A DNA stretch of 55,370 nt. Source: Bacillota bacterium (GTDB lineage Bacteria; Bacillota; Clostridia; Peptostreptococcales; Anaerovoracaceae). The stretch is taken from positions 1 through 55,370 of the forward strand of contig JAAVYD010000067.1 in assembly GCA_022790955.1 (NCBI GenBank), written 5' to 3'. The notes under the pieces are model-generated. The model saw only the letters and a list, made by a program, of their open reading frames with translations. It had not been told where the DNA came from and did no database searches. Both the position numbers and the translations under genes were made by a program. Below are positions 27,752 to 36,441 of the stretch, one piece after another; the first letter of the stretch is position 1; each line of letters begins with the position of its first letter.

Positions 27752-27786
27752 GAAAAAAAGCCTATCCTATCATTAAGAGGATAGGC
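27752..27786 (-). terminator. Hairpin with T-run in the leader of binding-protein copy 2
   Basis: Perfect 9-bp stem GCCTATCCT (27760-27768) with AGGATAGGC (27778-27786), then TTTTTTTCAGC on the minus strand. It lies 26 bases past the stop of the lipoprotein gene at 27812, so it most simply ends that transcript, but its duplicate ahead of copy 1 suggests it belongs to the leader unit. Confidence 0.75.
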
Positions 27787-27811
27787 GCTAAACAGCTTAA
27801 AACTGCTGTAT

Positions 27812-28375
27812 TTAAACTACTTCCACAACCTTTTCGCTGCCGTTTTCTCTGTATGTATATACGGTAAAGCCATTGTAAGACAGTTCTCCGTCTTCGCCTT
27901 CACCCATACAGCTCGGCGAATAGGAAGACGAATTAGGATTTCCGATGGCTGCTTTCATGCTGGAAACGCTCTTTCCCACAAATCCCTGAGCCGCTGATTT
28001 GGTAGCCGCAGGTTTCTGCTCTGCCGGCTTTTGCGTTTCAGCAGGCTTCTGCTGCTCCGCCGGCTTTTGTGTTTCGGCAGGCTTCTGCTCCGGTTTCTTT
28101 TCCGGTTCAGGTTTCTTTTCTTCAGGCTGCTTCGTCTGCTCCGAAGTCTGAGCATCAGGCGTCTGAACGTTCTGATCAGTGTTGGTTTCTTTGCCATCTC
28201 CCGGAGAATTAATATCAATCTCTCCGTTTTCGTCCTCAGGAGTTTTCTGTTCCGACTCTACGCTCAGATCGTTATTAACGGATGATTCAGACTGTTTGCC
28301 GCTGTCGCCGCACGCTGTCATGGAAAAAGCGCAGACAACCGTTAAAAACAATGCCATAAACTTTTTTTTGTTCAT
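27812..28375 (-). CDS. Small lipoprotein with a Lys/Pro/Glu repeat linker
   Basis: 187 residues. Signal peptide with lipobox MTAC (MNKKKFMALFLTVVC...). Residues about 25-75 are acidic and Asn/Gln-rich, 75-125 are a repetitive KPAETQKPAEQ-type linker that probably spans the cell wall, and the last 60 residues form a small domain (GFVGKSVSSMKAAIGNPNSSSYSPSC...YNGFTVYTY). That domain resembles the SmpA/BamE-like or DUF-type small folds that sense or bind partners, but no family could be named with confidence. GGAGG precedes the ATG. Confidence 0.8.
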   Translation of the reverse strand: MNKKKFMALFLTVVCAFSMTACGDSGKQSESSVNNDLSVESEQKTPEDENGEIDINSPGDGKETNTDQNVQTPDAQTSEQTKQPEEKKPEPEKKPEQKPAETQKPAEQQKPAETQKPAEQKPAATKSAAQGFVGKSVSSMKAAIGNPNSSSYSPSCMGEGEDGELSYNGFTVYTYRENGSEKVVEVV

Positions 28376-28451
28376 TTTGTTACCTCCAAAATTTGTTATT
28401 TATGTAGGAATATCTCACGATATTGACGAAATAACAACAAAGCCAACTTTC

Positions 28452-28474
28452 AAAAGAAAATCGGCGAAGCCGAC
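28452..28474 (-). terminator. Terminator of the AlgJ-like gene
   Basis: TCGGC-TTC-GCCGA hairpin followed on the minus strand by TTTTCTTTTG, 55 bases past the stop at 28529. Confidence 0.65.
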
Positions 28475-28528
28475 TTTGTTATATTTATCTGTTTTATTTT
28501 AACATTAAGCACAAGCTAATCGTATTCA

Positions 28529-30076
28529 TTAATTCAATTTATCTATACTTTTTACTTCAAAACATTCTGTATTTGATTTTAAAACAACAGATATTATTTC
28601 GTCAACCGTAATTTCACCAGAAATATATGCCGAAAAACTGCAATCTTTGCTCCATTCATCAGACTCGTCTTTTGTCCAGTCGATATTTCCAACAGGACAC
28701 GCTTCAAAAAATCCATCTGTCATATTAATATAAATGCGCGTATCGTTGCTTAACTCGCTGCCTTCATAGACGCCTTTTATCAGCGTATAGCCCTGCATAT
28801 TATCCGCGGGCTGAGCCATACAAAGCATATCTATATCTGCATCTGTAAAGCTCGTTTTATCTGGATTTTCCGGATTCGGATCTTTCAGGATTTCCTGCAG
28901 TTCTACCGCCGGCGCAGGCATTACAGGCGCATTTGCCGCCAAATTCGGGATATTCCTCTCGACTATTTCTATCAACAGCAAAGTAACCGGACCGTAATCC
29001 GGATTGTCAGAATCCTGGTCCGCCTGCCGTCCGGAAGCCAGCCAGTCGAGCCTGTACGGAATCTGACGTGAAAATACAGCGTGCCCGAAAGATTCAGCCA
29101 TGAACGGATACAAAGAATTTCCGAAAGAATCCCTGAACATAAGCAGATTCCCCTCTGCATTTTCGCATACAGTTTCCAGTCTTATGCTGTCGTAAGGCGG
29201 TTTATCATCCGAATAATACGAATCTGCGCCGTTCGCATATCTGAATGTAAATTTTCGCTCAGGCTCAAAATTCTCGTCGAGAGCCTTTCCTGCCGGATAC
29301 AGCATTTCATAAAGATCGCCTTTATGATTATTTACTTTATTAAAATTACCGGTAAAGAAATTTTCTTCGGCAGAGTTTTCGGAAATGTTTTCTTTCACGC
29401 TATTTTTATAAAAATCCATAAGAGCATCTCGGGCAAGCGCAGCGCCCCTGTTATTCCAATGAGAATCCCGGCTGTGATATAACACTTCATCCTGAGCTGC
29501 AAAGACGGAAAACAGATCTGCATAATCCGCGTCCTGAGCCGCAAGGGCTTTTTTTAACATATCCGCGTTTTTATCATTACCGAGAGGTTTGCCTATATTA
29601 GCCATATACTGACTATACAGAGAATTTTTATTCGGAGCTATCGTAAATATAAAATCCGCGCCCTGGGACTGCGCGTAGTCCTGCATCATTTTTACAGTTC
29701 TGGCGATCCCATTAATACTGCGCCTGCTCAGCGTATTGTCATGCAGATAATCGTCCAGCGTCTTGCTGTAAAACAGCCAGCCGCCTTTTCCGATCACCAC
29801 ATCATCAGCAGCCGACTCACCGCTTACGGCAGCTTTTACTGCGGCGTAAGCCGTTATAATTTCCTGCCTGAAAGCCATTCTGTCCGATATATAATCCGTT
29901 ATATCGTCGTTAAGCGATGTATTAAACGTTCCGTCCTCGCGCATAATTTCAGGTTTTGACGCCAGAATCTCGTTAGCTGCAGCCTGCGATTCGCCCAGTA
30001 TCAGCATACCTGCCGAGGGAACCGCGCATATTATAAAAAATACCGCTATGAAAATTCCATAAAATATTTTTTTCAT
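28529..30076 (-). CDS. AlgJ/AlgX-like (DHHW family) SGNH-type O-acetylation protein
   Basis: 515 residues. One N-terminal membrane segment (FYGIFIAVFFIICAVPSA) places the rest outside the cell. Residues about 90-260 form the AlgX/AlgJ SGNH-like domain: KGGWLFYSKTLDDYL, IFTIAPNKNSLYS and the DSHWNNRG motif with the catalytic Asp and His. FRDSFGNSLYPFMAE carries the likely catalytic Ser. Relatives take acetyl groups passed by a partner MBOAT protein and place them on an exported polysaccharide. The MBOAT gene ends 12 bases upstream, so the two form a pair. The C-terminal 150 residues are extra and unidentified. Confidence 0.85.
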   Translation of the reverse strand: MKKIFYGIFIAVFFIICAVPSAGMLILGESQAAANEILASKPEIMREDGTFNTSLNDDITDYISDRMAFRQEIITAYAAVKAAVSGESAADDVVIGKGGWLFYSKTLDDYLHDNTLSRRSINGIARTVKMMQDYAQSQGADFIFTIAPNKNSLYSQYMANIGKPLGNDKNADMLKKALAAQDADYADLFSVFAAQDEVLYHSRDSHWNNRGAALARDALMDFYKNSVKENISENSAEENFFTGNFNKVNNHKGDLYEMLYPAGKALDENFEPERKFTFRYANGADSYYSDDKPPYDSIRLETVCENAEGNLLMFRDSFGNSLYPFMAESFGHAVFSRQIPYRLDWLASGRQADQDSDNPDYGPVTLLLIEIVERNIPNLAANAPVMPAPAVELQEILKDPNPENPDKTSFTDADIDMLCMAQPADNMQGYTLIKGVYEGSELSNDTRIYINMTDGFFEACPVGNIDWTKDESDEWSKDCSFSAYISGEITVDEIISVVLKSNTECFEVKSIDKLN

Positions 30077-30088
30077 CATATCCCCTCA

Positions 30089-31582
30089 CTAAAACTGAAA
30101 ATAAATAAACGGATTAAACGTTGTCGACGTAAGGTTCATTATGTCGATTATCAGCAGAAGAAGCGCTGCGGCATAGGATACATATTCGAAAGCTGTAATG
30201 CGCCTGCCATGCGCGCCCGGCTCTCCTGCCGCCTGCATTTCCTGCAGCGCGCTCCGACTATCCAAATCCGTTTCCTGTTCTTCCGTATCAGCATAACCTA
30301 TACGCCGCTTAATCCTCGGCAGCAGATCCACTGATAACACCACAGCAAAAATGAACACTGCTATGTTTGTTTTCGTTAATATACCGCTCAGTATCAGATC
30401 TTTTTCCGGTGTGAAATTAAAACCTGCAAACATCTGGACAAACATACCGCCCGCCTGGGACAGCGTCGCCGCTCTGAAAAGCACGAATCCGAGTATTACC
30501 ACCAACATCGTATACACATGTCCGGCAAATCTGTTTTCCAGCTTCTTAACCGGAAAATGCCTGCTTTCCTCCGCGACGGAAAATAATCCATGCCACATGC
30601 CCCAGAGTATAAATGTCCAGTTCGCCCCGTGCCAGAGACCTGTCGTGAAAAATACGATTAACTTATTTCTCATGGTCTTTGCCTTGCTGCAGTAGCTTCC
30701 GCCCAGCGGGATATACAGATAATCCCTGAACCATGAAGAAAGGGAAATATGCCATCGTCTCCAAAATTCCTTTATAGTCGTCGACTTATACGGATAATTA
30801 AAGTTCTCAAGGAATCTGAAACCGAACATCCTGCCCAGCCCGATAGCCATATCGCTGTAACCGCTGAAATCAAAATAAATCTGCAGCGTGTAGCAAATTG
30901 CTCCGATCCAGGCGATTCTTATATCGAGCTGAGAACCGTCCAGCGCGTAAACCGTATCGGCGATCTCACCCATGGTATTAGATAAAAGAAGCTTTTTTGA
31001 AAGTCCTATAATAAAACGCCGTATTCCTTCCGCCGTCATTTGCATCGTACATTTGCGATTGTCTATCTGACTTGCTACATCATGATATTTTACTATTGGC
31101 CCCGCGATAAGCTGCGGGAACAGCGAAATATATAAAAGAAGTTTAAGATAATTTTTCGTTCCCATCGTTTTATCACGATATACGTCTATTATATATGACA
31201 TACCCTGAAACGTATAAAACGATATGCCTATCGGCAGCGTAATTCCCGTAGGCGTAATTCCCGTCCCGAAAATACCGTTTACGTTATTAATAGCAAAATC
31301 AGCGTACTTAAACACACCGAGCAGCAAAACGTTCGCCGCTACCGCAGCGCCAATAACTAACTTTCTGTGCTTTTCTGCTTCGGAAAGCACCGCTCCCGCA
31401 ATATAATTGCAGGTAACGGAAATCAGCAGCAGAATTATATAAATCGGCTGCCCGAAGCTGTAAAATATTAGACTCGCTATCGTTAATATAAGATTTTTTA
31501 TTTTAATTCCCGGCGCCGCTCTGTAAATCAGAAATGTCAGCGGCAAAAACACGAATAGAAATATTGCTGAGCTGAAAACCAT
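30089..31582 (-). CDS. MBOAT-family O-acyltransferase (AlgI/PatA-like)
   Basis: 497 residues with about ten membrane segments. MVFSSAIFLFVFLPL is the family start; the MBOAT core has EFWRRWHISLSSWFRDYL and, further on, the active-site His in LWHGANWTF. Such proteins pass acetyl groups through the membrane. Paired with the AlgJ-like protein downstream it resembles Bacillus anthracis PatA/PatB pairs that acetylate the secondary cell wall polymer, to which SLH proteins bind. A Glu-rich loop (TEEQETDLDSRS) near the C-terminus is unusual. AGGAG is well placed. It lies 56 bases downstream of an SLH-transglutaminase gene. Confidence 0.9.
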   Translation of the reverse strand: MVFSSAIFLFVFLPLTFLIYRAAPGIKIKNLILTIASLIFYSFGQPIYIILLLISVTCNYIAGAVLSEAEKHRKLVIGAAVAANVLLLGVFKYADFAINNVNGIFGTGITPTGITLPIGISFYTFQGMSYIIDVYRDKTMGTKNYLKLLLYISLFPQLIAGPIVKYHDVASQIDNRKCTMQMTAEGIRRFIIGLSKKLLLSNTMGEIADTVYALDGSQLDIRIAWIGAICYTLQIYFDFSGYSDMAIGLGRMFGFRFLENFNYPYKSTTIKEFWRRWHISLSSWFRDYLYIPLGGSYCSKAKTMRNKLIVFFTTGLWHGANWTFILWGMWHGLFSVAEESRHFPVKKLENRFAGHVYTMLVVILGFVLFRAATLSQAGGMFVQMFAGFNFTPEKDLILSGILTKTNIAVFIFAVVLSVDLLPRIKRRIGYADTEEQETDLDSRSALQEMQAAGEPGAHGRRITAFEYVSYAAALLLLIIDIMNLTSTTFNPFIYFQF

Positions 31583-31638
31583 TACTTTCTCCTGTGGAAA
31601 TTTTATAAAAATTAAATCCGCTTCATATTTATTTTAGC

Positions 31639-33000
31639 TTAATTTGTTGCCTTAGTGTAAATATATGGAGCTTCTGTGTATGTCCTTCCGAAAATTATCG
31701 CCCGCCTTGATCTGGAGAATACCGTATCATATATACGTATTTCTCCGTCGCTTCCTGTTATCTCTACCCAGCTGTGCGGACGCATACTGCGATCTACAAA
31801 ACCTGATATCGCCTCAGGTTCATATCCGGCTTCTTTTGCCAGATAATAATAAAGCGCGGTGTAACGGTAACAGTTTCCTTTGCCGTTTCTCAGCATTTCC
31901 AGCGCGCATTGCTCCTCCCAACCTGTTTGAGCCGGCTCGATTATAGAACCTGCTCTGTAATCATAGTTGTCTATAACGTGTTCAAATAATCTGTAAAGCT
32001 GCAGCGCCTGCGGCGTGCCGTCCGTAAGATATGCAGATGTTATTTCCGCAAGCCTTGTATCCAGTTCCTTGTTGCCTGTCGTATAACAACGATCTTCCCC
32101 GAAGTAATGTCCTTCCACTTCTCTGTTGCATACAAAATCACCTGTTTTTTCATCTATATAATAAAGTTTTCCATTTATCCTATGCATACCCGGAGTAAGA
32201 TTCGACTTTTCTTTAGTAAATAAAACCCAAGTTTCCCTGCCTTGCTCGTCAACATCAAACTTATGATTATTAGCAGCCTCTATAATATCTATATAACCCC
32301 AGTAATTATAATCTACATCGGGGAAAAATTTAATGCCGTCGTTCACTGACGCTCTTATTGTGGCTTCATCGCCGCTGCGCCCAAGAACCCTATTTATAAC
32401 AACAGCCGCTTCGGTTCTCGTCATACCTGCGGCAGGTTTAAAAGTTCCGTCTGAATAGCCGCTGATCCAGTCATTTGCAATCGCTGTTTTAACAGCGCCA
32501 GCCGCCCAATGTTCCTCCGAAATATCGCTGAAATTTATTGTTCCTTCTGTTTCTTCAAAAAAACGTGAAAGTATAGTAATAAATTCTGCTCTTGTCACTG
32601 TATTTTCGGGCTTGAATTTATCCGAATAACCGTTTAAAATCTCAAGCTCCGCCAGACTGTTTACAGCTTCTCTGTACCATGCGTTTTCCTGTACGTCTGA
32701 AAATTGATTTATGCCGCTTAAGGACATAGTATCTTTGTTCTTTACAAGAGACCATATAATCTCCGCCGTTTCCGCGCGGGTTATTTTATCTTTCGGTCTG
32801 AACAAACCTTTGCTGTCGCCGCTCATATACACAATATGTTCTTCTGTATTAAGAAGCGGTTTTCCCGACTGGTCGTCCGCGCAGACATTTACAGCGGTAT
32901 CCGCTCCGTTTTCCGCGCCTGTTTCATCTGCAAATGATGCAGTCGGCGCCAATACAATTAAAAGAATCGCTAAAAATCCTGTCACTGTTTTCCTAAACAT
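31639..33000 (-). CDS. SLH-domain surface protein with transglutaminase-like domain, copy 1
   Basis: 453 residues. Signal peptide to about residue 24 (TASFA-DE). Three SLH domains cover about 55-245 (for example FSDVQENAWY, NGYSDKFKPENTVTRAEF, SGYSDGTFKPAAGMTRTEAA) and should bind the secondary wall polymer. A cell-wall-binding-like stretch (GKLYYIDEKTGDFVCN) joins them to a transglutaminase-like domain with the Cys in GNCYRYTALYYYL (about 377), His in RPHSWVEI (409) and Asp in IYDTVF (425). This Cys-His-Asp triad could crosslink or hydrolyse surface proteins. GGAGGT fits the second of two adjacent ATGs best. Paralog of 33911-35557. Confidence 0.88.
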   Translation of the reverse strand: MFRKTVTGFLAILLIVLAPTASFADETGAENGADTAVNVCADDQSGKPLLNTEEHIVYMSGDSKGLFRPKDKITRAETAEIIWSLVKNKDTMSLSGINQFSDVQENAWYREAVNSLAELEILNGYSDKFKPENTVTRAEFITILSRFFEETEGTINFSDISEEHWAAGAVKTAIANDWISGYSDGTFKPAAGMTRTEAAVVINRVLGRSGDEATIRASVNDGIKFFPDVDYNYWGYIDIIEAANNHKFDVDEQGRETWVLFTKEKSNLTPGMHRINGKLYYIDEKTGDFVCNREVEGHYFGEDRCYTTGNKELDTRLAEITSAYLTDGTPQALQLYRLFEHVIDNYDYRAGSIIEPAQTGWEEQCALEMLRNGKGNCYRYTALYYYLAKEAGYEPEAISGFVDRSMRPHSWVEITGSDGEIRIYDTVFSRSRRAIIFGRTYTEAPYIYTKATN

Positions 33001-33239
33001 CATACCTCCAAAATAAATCTAAAATATATTCGTTTTAAATTATATCAATAATTCAACTAAATTGACAGCAAAATTTTTATTCATATGAATATTTTGCATA
33101 TTTTTAAACAAAATTTCCGATAGGATATCCCTGCTCATTCTTGAAATATAAAGAAGATTTAATATATAACTATGTATCCGCCGTTTAAAAATCTACGCAT
33201 AGCTTAATTTATAAATACTCAGAGCCTGCAAAAACATAT
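33001..33239. other. AT-rich 5' region of SLH-transglutaminase copy 1
   Basis: About 240 bases with no frame; should hold the promoter of the 31639-33000 gene. No convincing promoter pair was picked by eye. Confidence 0.35.
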
Positions 33240-33280
33240 GGTACCCTAAAAGTCAGATAAAGCCTAACTTTTAGGGTACC
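33240..33280. repeat. Perfect 14-bp inverted repeat
   Basis: GGTACCCTAAAAGT at 33240-33253 is matched exactly by 33267-33280, loop 13 bases. On the minus strand ATATGTTTTTG follows. It could be a terminator or an operator 240 bases upstream of the SLH gene. Confidence 0.65.
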
Positions 33281-33389
33281 AGCATAAGATTTTAGTTTAT
33301 ATATGTTTCATACAAATAATATTTTCTCTGCAAAATAAACGCAGAAAATATGTTATTCACATGGTAAAAGATTATCGCTTCAACGGTCA

Positions 33390-33604
33390 ATTCCAACCTC
33401 GCTTTGCTTATTTGTTTCACAAATTGGGATAGGACTTCAGGGGAATTTTCGCATTGATGCTCTGCCCGTATCTTTGATACGGCGCGCAGAGCACATACTT
33501 GAATTGCGCGGCTTCAGCCGCAATGCAATTCTTCTGTTGAAACCTACCAGCGATTTGCTTCGCAAATCGGGTTAGGGCTTTAGCGTTCATTCACTCCCTA
33601 ACTT
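33390..33604. other. Cluster of nested GC-rich hairpins in an AT-rich gap
   Basis: Successive inverted repeats: 33459-33492 (GCTCTGC...GCAGAGC with an inner CGTATC/GATACG), 33501-33531 (GAATTGCG...CAATTC with GGC-TTCA-GCC), and 33552-33568 (GATTTGC-TTC-GCAAATC) inside an outer CCTA/TAGG stem to 33576. The stretch at 33392-33433 looks like a degenerate copy of the last hairpin (CCAACC...ATTTG-TTTC-CAAAT...GGGATAGG). A GTTAGGG/CCCTAAC pair follows to 33602. No reading frame explains it. It may be a structured RNA or a palindromic mobile-element remnant. Confidence 0.5.
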
Positions 33605-33697
33605 AAAAAGAAGATGCTAAATGATTATATATTAGAAATATTAACAGTTAATATAACCAATCTTTGCGTCATTATAAAGTTACGTAAAATATAGCAT

Positions 33698-33732
33698 GAC
33701 CGCCTGTCTGAATTTTATCAGACGCAGCGGTC
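33698..33732. terminator. Terminator-like hairpin after SLH-transglutaminase copy 2
   Basis: GACCGC plus GTCTG arms pair across an AATTTTAT loop. T-rich DNA follows on the plus strand (TTTCAATTTTT) and a weaker AT tract on the minus. It is 180 bases past the minus-strand stop at 33911. Confidence 0.5.
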
Positions 33733-33910
33733 TTTCAATTTTTCAGGACTGACCGCCATTTCAAAAGCGATAATCCCTTTCTTAATATTTATAATAACAT
33801 GAACACAAATTTTTCAACGAAATATTAATCTATTATCGTTGTCATCATACCTTTATACTCCGCGTCAAATTATTAATAATTTCCTCTGCTGTTACCTCTG
33901 CGCATCAACC

Positions 33911-35557
33911 CTATTTCGTATAAATATAAGGCGCGCCGGCGTAAGTTTTTCTGAATATATTAACGTGGTTTGCCATAGTAAGCTCGGTATCGTAAATATA
34001 CACAGTGCCGTTCGGATCTGTAATTTCTACCCAGCCGTGAGGCCGCATGTTTCTTCCTACAAGACCGGAAACAGCTCTCGGTTCGCAGCCGACTTCTTTA
34101 GCAAGGTAATAATAAAGCGCCGCATAGCGATAACAGTTGCCTTTGCCGTTTCTCAGCATTTCCAGCGCAAATTGCTCCTCCCAGCCTGTCTGACCTACGC
34201 TCAGCCTGGAACCCGCTCTGTAACCATAATCATTTACAACGTGATTAAACAACGCTCTTAGCTGTTCAATCTGAGACATATTATCATTAATGTACCTCGA
34301 CGTGACGGCGAACAATCTGCGGTCCAGTTCGTCGTTGCCCGTTGTATAGTAACGTTTTTCACCAAAATAATGTCCCTGTACAGATTTATTGCATACAAAA
34401 TCGCCGGTTTCCGCATCTACATAATACAGCTTGCCGTTTATTTGATGCATTCCCGGAGAAAGGGAGGAACCCTGTTTTTCAAAAGACGTCCACGTTTCAT
34501 TGCCCGCTGTTCCGGCGTGCTGATGATTCATACATGCTTCCATTATATTAATATAACCCCAGTAGCTGCTGTCCACATCCGGGAAGAATTTTATACCGTC
34601 GTATATGTATTCTTTAATCTTGGATTCGTCGCCGGTTCTGCCGAGAGCGCGATTGATGATAACAGCCGCCTCGGTTCTTGTCATGCCTTCCGACGGTCTG
34701 AAAGTACCGTCCTCGTAACCGCTTATCCAACCATTGGCTGCCGCCGTTCTTATAGCACCCACCGCCCAGAAATCTGCAGGCACGTCGCTGAAAGAAATCT
34801 CCGTATACTGGCTTGGGAAAAAACGGGCGAGCATAGTTACAAATTCCGCTCTCGATATGGAATTAGCCGGCTTAAAACTGCCGCCATATCCGTTCAAAAC
34901 GCCGAGCGCCGCTAACTTATTTACTGATTCTTTATACCATGCCGTATCTGGCACATCTGAAAACTGGTTTGCGTCGCTTAAACCAAGAGTATCTTTATTT
35001 CTTATAAGCGACCATATTATCTTAGCAGTTTCCGCCCGGGTTATCTTTTCTGCAGGTCTGAACAGATTTTTGCTGTCGCCGCTCATGTAAGCGATATGAT
35101 TGTCCGAATCTAAAGCAGCTGCAACTGTCGGAACAGTCGGGGTCTGAGAATCGCCGCCGTCTGTAATCGGCAAGCCTGTGATCGGATCTATTTTTTGATC
35201 TTCTTCATTATCATTATTACCGTCGCCGGGCTCCGCACCGTTTCCGTTTGCATCTTCGCTGCCTCCCGGCTGAGCGCCGCTGCTGTCGCTATCCTGGGAC
35301 TTATCGTCTGCATCTTCTTTATCATTCTTATCTGCATCTGCAGTATCTTCTTTGCTGCCGCTATTGCCGTCTTTATCTTCAGGTTCTTCCTTATGCGCTT
35401 CCTGAGTTTTTTCAGAATCCTCGCTCATAACGGATACCGCGCCGATCTCGCTGCCAGCCTGAGAATAAACCGCGCTTTCGCTGTCGGCAAAAGATGCTGC
35501 CGGCATAAACGCAGCCAAAAGAAATATTAAAATTCCTGCTGCTTTTTTCTTTAACAT
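33911..35557 (-). CDS. SLH-domain surface protein with transglutaminase-like domain, copy 2
   Basis: 548 residues. Signal peptide MLKKKAAGILIFLLAA ending near SFA-DS. Residues about 45-150 are a long acidic Asp/Glu/Asn/Gly linker, absent from copy 1, followed by three SLH domains (about 155-345: FSDVPDTAWY, NGYGGSFKPANSISRAEF, SGYEDGTFRPSEGMTRTEAA). The same wall-binding-like stretch (GKLYYVDAETGDFVCN) leads to a transglutaminase-like domain with Cys in GNCYRYAALYYYL, His in RPHGWVEI and Asp in IYDTEL. The linker would hold the SLH anchor away from the rest. GGAAGGGAG precedes the ATG. It is the first of the SLH-MBOAT block but is separated from it by 900 bases. Confidence 0.88.
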   Translation of the reverse strand: MLKKKAAGILIFLLAAFMPAASFADSESAVYSQAGSEIGAVSVMSEDSEKTQEAHKEEPEDKDGNSGSKEDTADADKNDKEDADDKSQDSDSSGAQPGGSEDANGNGAEPGDGNNDNEEDQKIDPITGLPITDGGDSQTPTVPTVAAALDSDNHIAYMSGDSKNLFRPAEKITRAETAKIIWSLIRNKDTLGLSDANQFSDVPDTAWYKESVNKLAALGVLNGYGGSFKPANSISRAEFVTMLARFFPSQYTEISFSDVPADFWAVGAIRTAAANGWISGYEDGTFRPSEGMTRTEAAVIINRALGRTGDESKIKEYIYDGIKFFPDVDSSYWGYINIMEACMNHQHAGTAGNETWTSFEKQGSSLSPGMHQINGKLYYVDAETGDFVCNKSVQGHYFGEKRYYTTGNDELDRRLFAVTSRYINDNMSQIEQLRALFNHVVNDYGYRAGSRLSVGQTGWEEQFALEMLRNGKGNCYRYAALYYYLAKEVGCEPRAVSGLVGRNMRPHGWVEITDPNGTVYIYDTELTMANHVNIFRKTYAGAPYIYTK

Positions 35558-36099
35558 TAAATCTCCCTTCCTGATAGATCTGTACTATAACACATTTACT
35601 ACATAATTATACATACATTGCAACTATATTAACAGCGGAAATTTTGCATTTATTTAATATAAAATCTTCCCGTATATTACTATCTTTAATGTTTAAACGC
35701 TCAATATGTTTTTATTTTGTTCATAACACAACTCTTATCATAATTTCATATCTGCTGTTTTGATCAAATATTTACTAAAACACAAACCGGATAAGTTTAA
35801 GCGTTTAAACTTATCCGCTCTGATCGTAAAATTATGCATCGTATATTAACGATATTAAAACAAACGATTGCAATGTTCTGCTGAATACTGCAAAGTATTC
35901 GTATAAATATATCGTATATCGGCGATTAACATAAATATTGATGCTGCAAACTTTACTTCGACAGTATAAAATATCCATTATCTTTATATTGTATATTTGC
36001 GATTAACATTTTATATGAGTTGTATTATAACGCACTGTTTTATATTTTTGTCTGATCTTCTGCCGAATCGATATCGCCGCAAAAGCATCATGGTTTCTC
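35558..36099. other. AT-rich gene-free region
   Basis: About 540 bases with no credible frame, containing the promoter region of the 33911-35557 gene and the perfect hairpin at 35788-35817. Confidence 0.5.
35776..35817 (-). terminator. Perfect hairpin, probable terminator of the decayed upstream gene
   Basis: CGGATAAGTTTAA (35788-35800) pairs exactly with TTAAACTTATCCG (35805-35817), loop GCGT. On the minus strand GTTTGTGTTTTAG follows. The only minus-strand coding trace upstream is the remnant at 36100-36441. Confidence 0.6.
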
Positions 36100-36441
36100 T
36101 CAGCAATTTCCCGCAAGTTTTTTCTCCTGACTGTTTCCGATTACCATTTTAGCAAAATCGGAATCAAAATAATCAAAAGCAAACATCAAATCGGTATCTC
36201 AAAGACGTTATAAACAGATTCATGATAATAGAAAAACAGTTCGCACCTTACCGTGCTGTTTAATTTCTTCGTATATTTCGCATACGTCCCATAAGCCTGA
36301 ACAAAATATTGGGAGGCAGCGGATATCCTTTGCTTTTATTGTGTATCTCTGCAAGATCTATTGGCTGCGGCGTTATGCCGTTCAAAACAAGCATTTTCTC
36401 TGTTTACTTACGATCAAATCTTTAGCTTCAAATACAGTCAT
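36100..36441 (-). pseudogene. Decayed gene of unknown family, several frameshifts
   Basis: Read on the minus strand, protein-like segments follow one another in different frames: MTVFEAKDLIVSKQRK, then MLVLNGITPQPIDLAEIHN and KGYPLPPNILFRLMG, then YAKYTKKLNSTVRCELFFYY and HESVYNVFEIP, then DLMFAFDYFDSDFAKMVIGN ending at a stop at 36100. The segments join end to end with one-base shifts, and their composition is that of a real soluble protein of roughly 110 residues. No family was recognised. At least three frameshifts make it a pseudogene unless there are sequence errors. A perfect terminator-like hairpin lies downstream at 35788-35817. Confidence 0.55.

Noticed and set aside
34370..34915. 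181-codon plus-strand frame within the second SLH-transglutaminase gene
   Set aside because: Antisense shadow of a gene with three SLH domains; composition is not protein-like.
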